Shown: positions 1 through 6,910, counted from the first letter of the stretch. The stretch: 8,934 nucleotides of DNA from Bacteroidales bacterium UBA3709 (GCA_002372015.1 DFIA01000044.1:1-8934); one strand, 5' to 3'. Translations and numbers: made by a program. Notes: generated by a model not told the origin, from the sequence alone.

Positions 1-662
1 CTTATAAGACCAAAGAACAGTAGCACTTTGCGGTTGAGAATCTCTGCATCTGAACCTTGTAAGCCAATCTGTTTGCGAGCAAACAGAATATCTGTCTTTT
101 CTCCAAAATTGGTGTAGAGCGGATGGGGTATAGTAGTGCTCGGTATTTGCGGGTTAATCTGTTGCAACTCCTTTTCTACAGCATGGCTCAGTGTAACAAT
201 ACCGCTTTGGCGAGAGACAAAAAACTTTGCAAGCGGAGTATCAAAAAAATGCTTTTCGTGTGGAATTATATTGTCTGCAATTGCAATGTTTTTGAGAGCT
301 CTGCCTTTCTTTTTTTGCCTCTTGGCTACTATGGAGCACACAGTACCGAGAGATGGTGCAAAATAGCTCATCCAATATCTGGTGAGTAGCACATCTGGTT
401 CAAACTCTGCTATTTTTTTTGCAGCCTTGCGGTAGGTGAGAGGATTGGCGGTATCCAGCACAGGCACGCTTTCCACCATTTGGGCAGAATCTTGCCGGCT
501 TACTTTCTGTGTCTTGCCCGGAAAGAGGAAGCCGGGATATTGTCTTGAAAAGTTGAACGCCTGAACAGAGTGCTTTTTGGATAGTTCCTTGAGCAAATAG
601 GTGTTGAACTGCGATATCCCTCCCCTATAAGGGTAAAAACAAGAAAGAATGGCAATTCTCAT
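1..662 (-). CDS. Glycosyltransferase, GT4-type, N-terminal part (cut by left edge)
   Basis: Seen: an open frame starts at the ATG at 662 and continues leftward past base 1, giving 220 codons without a stop. It opens with a Rossmann-like strand (MRIAILSCFYPYRGGISQF), with the Gly-Gly-Ile loop at residues 14-16 that is typical of GT-B glycosyltransferases. Further on are NFSRQYPGFLFPGKTQ (37-52), RYWMSYFAPSLG (95-106), DNIIPHE (130-136), HPLY (180-183) and LLFFGLI (214-220); the last should begin the C-terminal nucleotide-sugar domain, which lies outside the window. Known: these motifs recur in a Bacteroidota group of GT4/GT1-like transferases that add sugars from nucleotide donors, usually for surface polysaccharides or glycolipids. 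Inferred: cytoplasmic or membrane-associated; acceptor and sugar unknown. It starts 7 bases after the lipoprotein stop, so co-transcription is likely. A weak AGAGGA lies 11 bases upstream of the ATG. Confidence 0.85.
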   Translation of the reverse strand, partial: MRIAILSCFYPYRGGISQFNTYLLKELSKKHSVQAFNFSRQYPGFLFPGKTQKVSRQDSAQMVESVPVLDTANPLTYRKAAKKIAEFEPDVLLTRYWMSYFAPSLGTVCSIVAKRQKKKGRALKNIAIADNIIPHEKHFFDTPLAKFFVSRQSGIVTLSHAVEKELQQINPQIPSTTIPHPLYTNFGEKTDILFARKQIGLQGSDAEILNRKVLLFFGLI

Positions 663-669
663 TATGGAA

Positions 670-1302
670 CTATTCCTCTTCTGTCTTTGTTGTATCGGAA
701 GAAGTAGTTTTCTTTTTCTTCTGCTTTACGTATTCGTTATTCAGCCCTTCTGTAATTTCTGCAGTAATGTCTAAAGAAGGATCGCCTACCAATACATTTG
801 TTGTAGCGGCAGTAGAAGTGAGTATGAGCGCATACTTTTTCTCCTCGTTGTATTTAGCAACATATGTTTGTATGGCATCCATTACTTTGTTTATCATAAC
901 AGCTTGTTCTTCTGCTATTTCTGCTTCTTTCTGAGCTGATAGGTTCTGAAGGTCTGCCTGCCTGTTTGAGAGCACTTGATTTCTTTCCTGTGCTTCTGCC
1001 TGGGTGAGGAGACCTTTGTTTATTTTGTTTTCAAAATCTTTTGCAGCATTCTGGAAAGCTCTGCCCTTTGATTGTAGCTCGCTCTGAATCTTCTGAACCT
1101 TAACCTCTAATTCGCTTTTAAGGTCGTTGAACATGTCGTAGTTGTTTACAACAGAATCAAGCTGCAGGTAAACTATACTTCCGGCAGTTGGTGCGGCTTT
1201 CTCACTATCTGTAGTGGTTGTGTTAGCGGACGGATTCTGAGAGCAAGATGCTATAAGTGCCATTGCAAGCGCAATGCAAAGAAAAGATTGAACTTTTTTC
1301 AT
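670..1302 (-). CDS. OmpH/Skp-like predicted lipoprotein
   Basis: Seen: 210 residues. The start at 1302 is chosen because MKKVQSFLCIALAMALIASC is a clean lipoprotein signal with lipobox Ile-Ala-Ser-Cys (Cys20). The frame stays open upstream to 1530, but that stretch overlaps pdxJ and looks like shadow. After a Thr/Ser/Ala-rich linker (21-40) comes GSIVYLQLDSVVNNYDMF (41-58), the opening strand and helix of the OmpH/Skp fold. A long charged helical region, probably coiled coil, covers about 58-152, then a short hydrophobic strand YALILTS (157-163). The C-terminus is a Lys tract followed by Ser/Thr and EEE. Known: Skp/OmpH proteins are trimeric periplasmic holdase chaperones for outer-membrane proteins; lipidated versions occur in Bacteroidales. 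Inferred: lipid-anchored with the chaperone domain in the periplasm. No acidic cluster follows Cys20, so the Bacteroidota surface-export signal appears absent. It lies between pdxJ and the glycosyltransferase on the same strand. Confidence 0.85.
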   Translation of the reverse strand: MKKVQSFLCIALAMALIASCSQNPSANTTTTDSEKAAPTAGSIVYLQLDSVVNNYDMFNDLKSELEVKVQKIQSELQSKGRAFQNAAKDFENKINKGLLTQAEAQERNQVLSNRQADLQNLSAQKEAEIAEEQAVMINKVMDAIQTYVAKYNEEKKYALILTSTAATTNVLVGDPSLDITAEITEGLNNEYVKQKKKKTTSSDTTKTEEE

Positions 1303-1315
1303 TGTATTATTAGTT

Positions 1316-1332
1316 ACGTTAATATTAATCGT
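1316..1332. promoter_or_regulatory. Near-perfect palindrome in lipoprotein leader
   Basis: The perfect 10-base palindrome TTAATATTAA (1319-1328) is flanked by ACG on the left and, after one extra T, CGT on the right, so 16 of 17 bases fit a two-fold symmetric site. It lies between the predicted promoter box at 1345-1352 and the ATG at 1302. It could be an operator or simply AT-rich coincidence; no regulator is identifiable. Confidence 0.35.
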
Positions 1333-1344
1333 GCTGTAGGGGTG

Positions 1345-1352
1345 CAAATGTA
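1345..1352 (-). promoter_or_regulatory. Predicted -7 box for the lipoprotein-glycosyltransferase pair
   Basis: On the minus strand the sequence reads TACATTTG, a full match to the Bacteroidota TAnnTTTG -7 element. It lies 42 bases before the lipoprotein ATG and would give a leader of roughly 35-40 bases. No TTG or TTTG sits at the usual 19-21 base spacing; the nearest TTG is only 12 bases away, so the -33 half is missing. It lies in the gap after the pdxJ stop, so it could drive the downstream two genes separately. Confidence 0.45.
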
Positions 1353-1358
1353 GTAAAA

Positions 1359-2075
1359 TTATAGCAATTCTTTTCTGTAGGCCCTGATTGTATTCTCTAA
1401 GCCCATGTACAGAGCATCGCAAATCAAAGCATGGCCAATAGAAACTTCTAACAATCCGGGAATGGTTGTAGCAAAGTATTTGAGGTTTACCAAGCTTAAA
1501 TCGTGTCCTGCATTCAACTCCAATCCACATTCTTGGGCAGCCAAGGCAGCCTTATAGTAAGGCTCTATAGCTTGTTCGCGATTTTTACTATATTGCTTTG
1601 CATAAGCCTCTGTGTAAAGTTCAACTCTCTTGCAACCACATTCTGCGGCATGTTTGATGATTTCGGTATTCGGATCTACAAAAATAGACACTCTTATTCC
1701 TGCCTCACTAAAGCGGCGGCAGACTTTCTTTAGAAATTCTTTGTGGGTGATGGTATCCCAGCCGGCATTTGAGGTAAGTGCGTTTGCGGCATCGGGCACT
1801 AAGGTAACCTGAGCTGGTTTTACCTCAAGAACCAGTTGGTTGAAAGGTTCTTGAGGGTTACCTTCTATATTAAATTCTGTAGTTAGTAGCGGCTTTAAGT
1901 CTAAGACGTCTTGCCTTCTTATGTGTCTTTGATCTGGCCGTGGGTGCACAGTAATTCCTTGAGCTCCAAATTTTTCGCAATCTAAGGCACATTGAACCAC
2001 ATTTGGCATGTTGCCTCCTCTGGCATTTCTGAGGGTGGCTATTTTATTTATGTTTACGCTAAGCTTGGTTTTCAT
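1359..2075 (-). CDS. pdxJ: Pyridoxine 5'-phosphate synthase PdxJ
   Basis: Seen: 238 residues, a normal full length. The N-terminus carries LSVNINKIATLRNARGG (5-21), the PdxJ signature. Residues matching the E. coli active site by motif are His44 and His51 in ITVHPRPDQRHI, Glu71 in NIEGNP, and His191 in NAGHDL. SIGHAL (212-217) is the conserved phosphate-site loop near the end of the TIM barrel. The start at 2075 is the only ATG that keeps the complete first strand. Known: PdxJ condenses 1-deoxy-D-xylulose 5-phosphate with 3-amino-2-oxopropyl phosphate to make pyridoxine 5'-phosphate, the last ring-forming step of DXP-dependent vitamin B6 synthesis, in the cytoplasm as an octamer. Its partner PdxA is not in this window. 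It is divergent from nadK, with 48 bases between the two start codons, and may be followed in the same transcript by the lipoprotein gene 56 bases downstream. Confidence 0.97.
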   Translation of the reverse strand: MKTKLSVNINKIATLRNARGGNMPNVVQCALDCEKFGAQGITVHPRPDQRHIRRQDVLDLKPLLTTEFNIEGNPQEPFNQLVLEVKPAQVTLVPDAANALTSNAGWDTITHKEFLKKVCRRFSEAGIRVSIFVDPNTEIIKHAAECGCKRVELYTEAYAKQYSKNREQAIEPYYKAALAAQECGLELNAGHDLSLVNLKYFATTIPGLLEVSIGHALICDALYMGLENTIRAYRKELL

Positions 2076-2080
2076 GTTTA

Positions 2081-2114
2081 CAAAATTATGAAATTATACC
2101 TAACTTGCGACAAA
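2081..2114 (-). promoter_or_regulatory. Predicted pdxJ promoter
   Basis: On the minus strand TTTG (2114-2111) is followed after 22 bases by TAATTTTG (2088-2081), a full TAnnTTTG match. The spacing is at the upper end of what is reported for Bacteroidota promoters. The box ends only 5 bases before the pdxJ ATG, so transcription would start at or next to the start codon. The -33 half reaches to within a few bases of the nadK start on the other strand. Confidence 0.45.
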
Positions 2115-2123
2115 TTGATGAGT

Positions 2124-2999
2124 ATGAAAGTTGCAATTTTTGGAAGAGAGGTAGAACATGCCGGATTGGGCAGGTTGTTAGATGTAGTAGAGGCAATAGG
2201 CAGGTACAATACGGCAGAGATATGTTTTTATGAGCCATTCTACAACTATATAAAGAAGATACAACCTTCCTTCAATCTGAATGTTGAAACTTTTTTCTCG
2301 GATTCGGATACTCTCCCTGCCGATACCGGCCTGTTCTTGACATTGGGCGGAGATGGCACTTTTTTGAGTGCCGTGCCGTTTGTGCGTCAAAAGAAGATTC
2401 CTATTGCCGGTATAAATCTCGGCCGATTAGGTTTTCTTACAACTTCCAAAATAGAGAGTTTGGAGAGGTTGCTCAGAGGCGACTTCAGAACTGAGCGTAG
2501 AACCCTCCTTAAAATGGATTGCAAAAACGCTCCGGCAGACTTTTATCCCTATGCACTAAATGAGTTCTCTATTCAGAGAAAGGGGCCTGCTGTATTAGAG
2601 TTGAATATAAAGGTAGATGGGGCTCCCATACCGCGTTATATGGCCGATGGGGTGTTGATAGCCACTGCAACCGGCAGCACCGCTTACTCCATGAGTGCTG
2701 GCGGCCCTATTGTAATGCCTGGCTGTAAGGTGCTTATTGTTGTTCCTATTGCGCCGCACAACCTTAACATACGCCCGCTTGTGGTTTCGGACACAGCGCG
2801 TATAGATATTAGCTTTGCAACCAGATACAAAGATGCTACTCTGAGTGCCGATAACCGCTCTTTTTCTCTTCCAGATGCTTCTGAGGTTAGTTTTACAAGT
2901 TGTCCGTGTGCATTGGAATTAGTGAGTGCAGACAGCGATTTTATGCAGACGTTGAGCAATAAGCTTTATTGGGGGGCAGACTGGAGAAATTCTTTATAG
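2124..2999 (+). CDS. nadK: NAD kinase
   Basis: Seen: 291 residues from the ATG at 2124, close to the usual length. MKVAIFGRE forms the first Rossmann strand. The diagnostic motifs follow in order: LGGDG (74-78, catalytic Asp77), GINLGRLGFL (96-105), ALNE (144-147), DG (175-176) with ATGSTAYSMSAGGP (182-195), and PIAPHNLNIRPL (208-219). Known: NadK phosphorylates NAD+ to NADP+ with ATP or polyphosphate in the cytoplasm and is a homo-oligomer. An ATG two codons upstream (2118) is an alternative start; the frame is open to 1992, but that part overlaps pdxJ antisense and has no family similarity I recognise. No Shine-Dalgarno site precedes either ATG. A slightly degraded TAACTTGC at 2101 is the only promoter-like box. 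Oddity: the usual S/T-x-P-T-G-S-T loop reads ATATGST, without the Pro. uppS follows after 44 bases. Confidence 0.96.
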   Translation: MKVAIFGREVEHAGLGRLLDVVEAIGRYNTAEICFYEPFYNYIKKIQPSFNLNVETFFSDSDTLPADTGLFLTLGGDGTFLSAVPFVRQKKIPIAGINLGRLGFLTTSKIESLERLLRGDFRTERRTLLKMDCKNAPADFYPYALNEFSIQRKGPAVLELNIKVDGAPIPRYMADGVLIATATGSTAYSMSAGGPIVMPGCKVLIVVPIAPHNLNIRPLVVSDTARIDISFATRYKDATLSADNRSFSLPDASEVSFTSCPCALELVSADSDFMQTLSNKLYWGADWRNSL

Positions 3000-3018
3000 C
3001 GTGTTGGACTAATTTTCC

Positions 3019-3026
3019 TATATTTG
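3019..3026 (+). promoter_or_regulatory. Predicted -7 box before uppS
   Basis: TATATTTG matches TAnnTTTG fully and lies 17 bases before the uppS ATG, in the 44-base gap after nadK. No TTTG is present at 19-21 bases upstream; a TTG sits only 12 bases away. If active it would give the uppS-bamA-ompH-ompH genes a promoter independent of nadK, with a leader of about a dozen bases. Confidence 0.4.
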
Positions 3027-3043
3027 CCGTCTATTGATATTTT

Positions 3044-3739
3044 ATGGGAGAAATTTCAAAAATACCGCAACACGTTTCTATCATAATGGATGGTAACGGC
3101 CGCTGGGCCCGGCTCAGGGGCTTAGAAAGATTAGAAGGCCACAAAGAAGGCGTAGGGAGTGTGCGTGCTTCCCTGGAATTGGCGGTAGAACTTAAAATAA
3201 AGTATCTGAGTCTTTTTGCCTTCTCTACCGAGAATTGGTCGCGTCCGAAGGATGAGGTAGAGGGATTGTGGAATCTGATGTTCAAAGCTATAGAACGAGA
3301 AACCGAATTTCTTATTGAGAATCATGTCAGAGTTCTCATCTTAGGAAATTTAGAACAATTGCCACAGGATCTTCAGGCTGCTGTACATGGTCTTGTAGAG
3401 GCCACTTCCGGGGGTACAGGCACTACCCTAATAATAATGATGAATTATAGTGGCAAGTGGGATATTATGCAGGCTGCAAATCGCTTTAGCAGAGAAAATC
3501 CGGGAAAGGAAATGAGGCCGGAAGATATGGACAATTATCTTGTAACTGCATCTATTCCAGATCCGGATTTGCTGATTCGCACAAGCGGAGAAGAAAGAAT
3601 AAGCAACTATATGCTGTGGCAGACTGCCTATACCGAATTTTATTTTACAAAAGTATTTTGGCCTGATTTTCGCAAATCAGAGTTCCGTCTTGCTTTGGAA
3701 GAGTATTCGCGCCGAGATAGGAGGTACGGCAAGGTTTAA
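3044..3739 (+). CDS. uppS: Undecaprenyl diphosphate synthase (cis-prenyltransferase)
   Basis: Seen: 231 residues, slightly shorter than the 245-255 typical of the family. HVSIIMDGNGRWA (10-22) holds the Mg-binding Asp16; His33 lies in EGHKEG; FAFSTENWSRP (58-68) follows. NYSGKWDIMQAA (134-145) comes next, and the C-terminal signature PDPDLLIRTSGEERISNYMLW runs from 172. Arg179, Arg185, Ser187 and Glu198 correspond to the E. coli diphosphate and metal ligands Arg194, Arg200, Ser202 and Glu213. Known: UppS extends farnesyl diphosphate with eight isopentenyl units in cis to make C55 undecaprenyl diphosphate, the lipid carrier for peptidoglycan and surface polysaccharides; it is a soluble dimer near the inner membrane. 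All catalytic residues are present, so it should be active. bamA starts 16 bases after its stop, indicating one transcript. Confidence 0.97.
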   Translation: MGEISKIPQHVSIIMDGNGRWARLRGLERLEGHKEGVGSVRASLELAVELKIKYLSLFAFSTENWSRPKDEVEGLWNLMFKAIERETEFLIENHVRVLILGNLEQLPQDLQAAVHGLVEATSGGTGTTLIIMMNYSGKWDIMQAANRFSRENPGKEMRPEDMDNYLVTASIPDPDLLIRTSGEERISNYMLWQTAYTEFYFTKVFWPDFRKSEFRLALEEYSRRDRRYGKV

Positions 3740-3749
3740 TTAGAACAAA

Positions 3750-3755
3750 AGGTGG
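3750..3755 (+). promoter_or_regulatory. Shine-Dalgarno-like site of bamA
   Basis: AGGTGG abuts the first of two adjacent ATG codons (3756 and 3759). The spacing is 0 bases to the first and 3 to the second, both short, so the site slightly favours the second ATG but does not settle the start. Confidence 0.4.
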
Positions 3756-6257
3756 ATGATGAAAATATTTAAGCTGTTAACAGCGTGCTTTCTAATGTTC
3801 CTGCCAATTTCTGTCTTTGCGCAGGATGTGGACTATTCAGCTCCTAAAACCTATGTAATAGGAGGAATAAAGGTAAAGGGTATAAAGTATCTGAGCGAAG
3901 AGCAGATACTATCGGTTACAGGTCTTACCAAGGGCGACAAAATAACCATACCAAGTGTGGAACTTTCTGATATTCTAAAGAGAGTGTGGGCTCAGAGATA
4001 CTTTTCAGATGCAGGTTTTTTTATAGATTCCTTATCGGCCAACAAAGATACCGTATTTCTCGGCTTGCATCTTGCAGAAAGGCCGAGGGTTTCAAGATGG
4101 AATTTTACTGGTATAAGGAGCGGCCAAAGGTCTGACCTAATAGAGAGAACTAAACTCAAGAGAGGTTCGGAACTCTCTGACTATGTGATAGAATCATCTA
4201 CCGGTATAATTAAAAAGTATTTCCACGAAAAAGGCTTTCTCAAATGCAATGTAAAAGTAATTCAAGAAGAAGATGAGGTTATTCAGAATGCGGTAAAGGT
4301 TACTTTTGAGATAGATAGGGGGCCAAGAGTTAAAATAGGCCGCATCAATTTTAATGGCAATACACGGCTTACAGACCGTAGGCTGATGAAATCGATGAAG
4401 CATACTCGGGATAAGCGGCTTATGAACTTTTTTAAATCTAAAAAGTTTAAGCAGAAAGAATATGCAGAAGATAAGAACTCTCTGATAGCTGCTTTTAACG
4501 AGCAGGGTTACAGAGATGCCAGAATAGTTAGAGATTCTATTTACTACTTAGAAGACAATCGTTTAGCAATAGATTTTTTTATAGAAGAAGGCGATAGGTA
4601 TTACTTTAGAGATATTTCTTGGACAGGTAACAGCATCTATTCTGCAGATCAGTTGAATTCTGTGCTAAAAATTAAAAAAGGCGATATCTACGATGTAGTA
4701 ACCATGGACAAACGTCTGAATGGCGATCCTAAAATGTCGGACCCCGATGTTAAGAAAATGTACACCGATAACGGTTACCTCTTCTTTAACATAATGCCGG
4801 TAGAAAAAACTATTCAGAACGATTCTGTGGATGTAGAAATGAGAATCTATGAAGGTAAGCCTGCTACTTTTAATAAGGTGATAATCAACGGTAATAACAT
4901 AACAGCAGAAAGGATAGCCAGACGAGCTGTGTTTACAAAGCCAGGGTATCTTTTCTCGCAAACAGACTTTGAGAGGTCTATTAGGGAATTGTCTTCCATA
5001 GGCCACTTTAATCCGGAGGCTTTTCAGACACCGGCTGGTTACAGTATAGTGCCAGATCAGAATAAGAATACCGTAGATATAGCTTATAACCTGGAAGAAA
5101 AACCAGATAGCCACATAGAACTTTCTGGGGGTTGGGGAGGAAACACCTTTGTAGGAACTCTTGGTGTAAACTTTAACAACTTTGCAGTTAAGAGAATCTT
5201 TAAGAAAGGGGCATGGAGGCCTGTACCGCTTGGCGATGGTCAGAACCTCGCTCTTAGATTCCAAACCAGCGGAACCTACTATACTCAGATGTCTGCATCC
5301 TTTGCAGAACCGTGGCTGTTAGGTAATAAACCGGTGAGTTTGAGTGTTTCTACTTATTTTTCAAGGCAGACAAATTCAAATTATTTCTATAGGCGTTCAG
5401 ACCAATTCATGGAGGTATATGGTTTGAGTGCAAGTTTGGGGAACAGGCTTTCGTGGCCAGACAATTATTTTGTACTTTTCCACTCTTTGAGCTGGCAGAC
5501 ATACAAATTGCAAAAGTGGTATTATAACTTTTTGTTTGATACCGGAAAGAGCCATAACTTCAGCTATACCATAGGCTTGCAAAGAAATTCTACAGACCAG
5601 CCTATATTCCCACGCGGAGGTTCCGATTTTTCTGTTACTTTGCAACTTACGCCGCCGTACTCTCTGTTCAGAGGGCACAAAGATTATAAGAATATGCCGA
5701 GCAATGAGAAGTACAAGTGGATAGAGTATCATAAATGGCAATTCAAAGGCGATGTTTATATGAGGGTGGTAGATAACCTTGTATTTAGAGCAGCTGCCAA
5801 CTGGGGCTACTTAGGATATTACAAGAAATCTTTGGGCTATTCTCCGTTTGAAGGCTTTGAGGTTGGTGGTGATGGTATGAGCGGTTATAACACCTATGGC
5901 TCTGATATTATAGCACTTAGAGGATATCCTAATTATTCTCTTACCCCAATGAAGAACGGTGCCTACGTTGGGCACGTATATGATAAGTTTACTTTGGAAT
6001 TGAGGTATCCTTTGTTGCTTCAGCCGTCCAGCACGATATTTGCCTTAGTATTTTTGGAAGGTGGAAACTGTTGGGCTGATATAGGCGGATTTAATCCGTT
6101 TGAAATAAAGAGGAGTGCCGGTGTTGGTGTAAGGCTTCTTCTCCCGATGGTGGGCTTGATGGGTGTAGATTGGGGCTATGGATTCGACCCTGTGCCTAAC
6201 GAGCAAAAGAGAAGAGGCGGCAGCCAGTTCCACTTTGTAATAGGGCAACAGTTCTGA
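3756..6257 (+). CDS. bamA: Outer-membrane protein assembly factor BamA
   Basis: Seen: 833 residues with a signal peptide (1-22, cut after VFA before Gln23). Five POTRA-like repeats follow, each opening with a strand such as IGGIKVKGIKYLSEEQI (about 35-109), RVSRWNFTGI (about 110-189), RVKIGRINFNGNTRL (about 190-280), YYFRDISWTGNSIY (about 281-368) and FNKVIINGNNITAERI (about 369-449). Residues 450-833 form the 16-strand barrel, rich in alternating aromatics, with LRGYPN (721-726) matching the conserved VRGF/Y motif of the Omp85 lid loop, and a terminal Phe in IGQQF. Known: BamA is the essential core of the BAM complex, inserting beta-barrel proteins into the outer membrane. ATG 3759 is an equally plausible start, one residue shorter. 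It sits between uppS and two Skp-like genes, the common Bacteroidota arrangement. The 125-base gap to the next gene shows no terminator. Confidence 0.97.
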   Translation: MMKIFKLLTACFLMFLPISVFAQDVDYSAPKTYVIGGIKVKGIKYLSEEQILSVTGLTKGDKITIPSVELSDILKRVWAQRYFSDAGFFIDSLSANKDTVFLGLHLAERPRVSRWNFTGIRSGQRSDLIERTKLKRGSELSDYVIESSTGIIKKYFHEKGFLKCNVKVIQEEDEVIQNAVKVTFEIDRGPRVKIGRINFNGNTRLTDRRLMKSMKHTRDKRLMNFFKSKKFKQKEYAEDKNSLIAAFNEQGYRDARIVRDSIYYLEDNRLAIDFFIEEGDRYYFRDISWTGNSIYSADQLNSVLKIKKGDIYDVVTMDKRLNGDPKMSDPDVKKMYTDNGYLFFNIMPVEKTIQNDSVDVEMRIYEGKPATFNKVIINGNNITAERIARRAVFTKPGYLFSQTDFERSIRELSSIGHFNPEAFQTPAGYSIVPDQNKNTVDIAYNLEEKPDSHIELSGGWGGNTFVGTLGVNFNNFAVKRIFKKGAWRPVPLGDGQNLALRFQTSGTYYTQMSASFAEPWLLGNKPVSLSVSTYFSRQTNSNYFYRRSDQFMEVYGLSASLGNRLSWPDNYFVLFHSLSWQTYKLQKWYYNFLFDTGKSHNFSYTIGLQRNSTDQPIFPRGGSDFSVTLQLTPPYSLFRGHKDYKNMPSNEKYKWIEYHKWQFKGDVYMRVVDNLVFRAAANWGYLGYYKKSLGYSPFEGFEVGGDGMSGYNTYGSDIIALRGYPNYSLTPMKNGAYVGHVYDKFTLELRYPLLLQPSSTIFALVFLEGGNCWADIGGFNPFEIKRSAGVGVRLLLPMVGLMGVDWGYGFDPVPNEQKRRGGSQFHFVIGQQF

Positions 6258-6369
6258 TCCGATAATTGGGCATAGATTGCAGGAGTTAAGGGCAGAATAG
6301 CTATAGATATTTAAAGAGATAGTTGTGTAAATAGAATAAAGATAGACTTAGACTAATTAACTTATTTTT

Positions 6370-6375
6370 AGGAGG
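6370..6375 (+). promoter_or_regulatory. Strong Shine-Dalgarno site of the first ompH
   Basis: A perfect AGGAGG lies 7 bases before the ATG at 6383, ideal spacing. It fixes this start. Such a site is unusual for Bacteroidota, where most genes lack one, as do nadK, uppS, pdxJ and korA here. Confidence 0.8.
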
Positions 6376-6382
6376 ATATATC

Positions 6383-6910
6383 ATGAAGAAATTATTGCTT
6401 TTGGCATTGGCTTCTATGCTGTTCTGTTTTAAGGCTTCAGCTCAGAATGCACCGCAGAAGTGCGGATATGTGAATACCGAAACAATACTTTCGGCTATAC
6501 CGGAATATAAAGTAGCATCTGATAAGATAGAAGCTCTTGGAAAACAGTATCAAGAGTTGATTAAAAAAGATTTTGATGTAGTGGAGCAACTCTACAATAC
6601 ATATCAGAAGCAGAAAGTTCAGCTCAGTGCATCTGCACGTCAGGCAAAAGAAGAGGAAATTATAAATAAAGAAAAGGCTGCCAAGCAAAAGCAGCAACAG
6701 TATTTTGGGCCAGACGGAGTGATGCAGAAAAAGACTCAGGAGCTTATGGACCCTATTAAAGAGAAGGTGCAAAAGGCTATAGATATGGTTGCAGAGCAGG
6801 GAGGCTACTTGCTTATAATAGATATAGCAACTACAGAGGGAGTTGTATATGCCGCATCTTCTGCCGATTTGAGCGACAAGGTTATAAAACTTTATCCTAC
6901 AATAAAATAA
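6383..6910 (+). CDS. ompH: OmpH/Skp-family periplasmic chaperone, first copy
   Basis: Seen: 175 residues. A signal peptide (1-20) ends ASA before Gln21. The mature protein opens with KCGYVNTETILSAIPEY (26-42), the strand and helix that begin the Skp fold. A long Lys/Glu/Gln-rich helical stretch (about 44-135) should form the coiled-coil tentacles; it includes YFGPDGVMQKKTQELMDPIK (107-126). The protein closes with the strand-forming YLLIIDIATTEGVVYAA (142-158). Known: Skp/OmpH trimers hold unfolded outer-membrane proteins in the periplasm and deliver them to BamA. Inferred: the same role here, strengthened by its place directly after bamA. The mature form has one Cys (27), not in a lipobox, so it is predicted soluble. 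The 125-base leader holds no gene that I can recognise; it is purine-rich and has no perfect TAnnTTTG box, so the gene is probably read from upstream promoters. Confidence 0.92.
   Translation: MKKLLLLALASMLFCFKASAQNAPQKCGYVNTETILSAIPEYKVASDKIEALGKQYQELIKKDFDVVEQLYNTYQKQKVQLSASARQAKEEEIINKEKAAKQKQQQYFGPDGVMQKKTQELMDPIKEKVQKAIDMVAEQGGYLLIIDIATTEGVVYAASSADLSDKVIKLYPTIK

Noticed and set aside
123..389. Plus-strand open frame of 88 codons at the left edge, with an overlapping one at 136-366
   Set aside because: It is antisense to the glycosyltransferase, whose own frame has clear family motifs; the plus-strand translation shows no recognisable domain.
1303..1530. N-terminal extension of the lipoprotein frame
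   Set aside because: It overlaps pdxJ in another frame and would bury a good lipoprotein signal peptide inside the protein.
2070..2093. Inverted repeat TTTCAT, 12 bases, ATGAAA across the pdxJ start
   Set aside because: The arms are only 6 bases and include the start codon; in AT-rich DNA this is likely by chance.
1992..2123. N-terminal extension of nadK to an upstream ATG
   Set aside because: The extension lies antisense to the pdxJ 5' end and has no NadK similarity; the family fold begins at MKVAIFG.
4665..5264. Long minus-strand open frame (199 codons) inside bamA
   Set aside because: The bamA frame is intact, with five POTRA repeats and a barrel; the antisense translation shows no domain, signal or upstream promoter.
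6258..6382. Possible terminator or promoter between bamA and the first ompH
   Set aside because: No stable GC stem with a T tract and no complete TAnnTTTG box is visible, so read-through from upstream is the simpler view.
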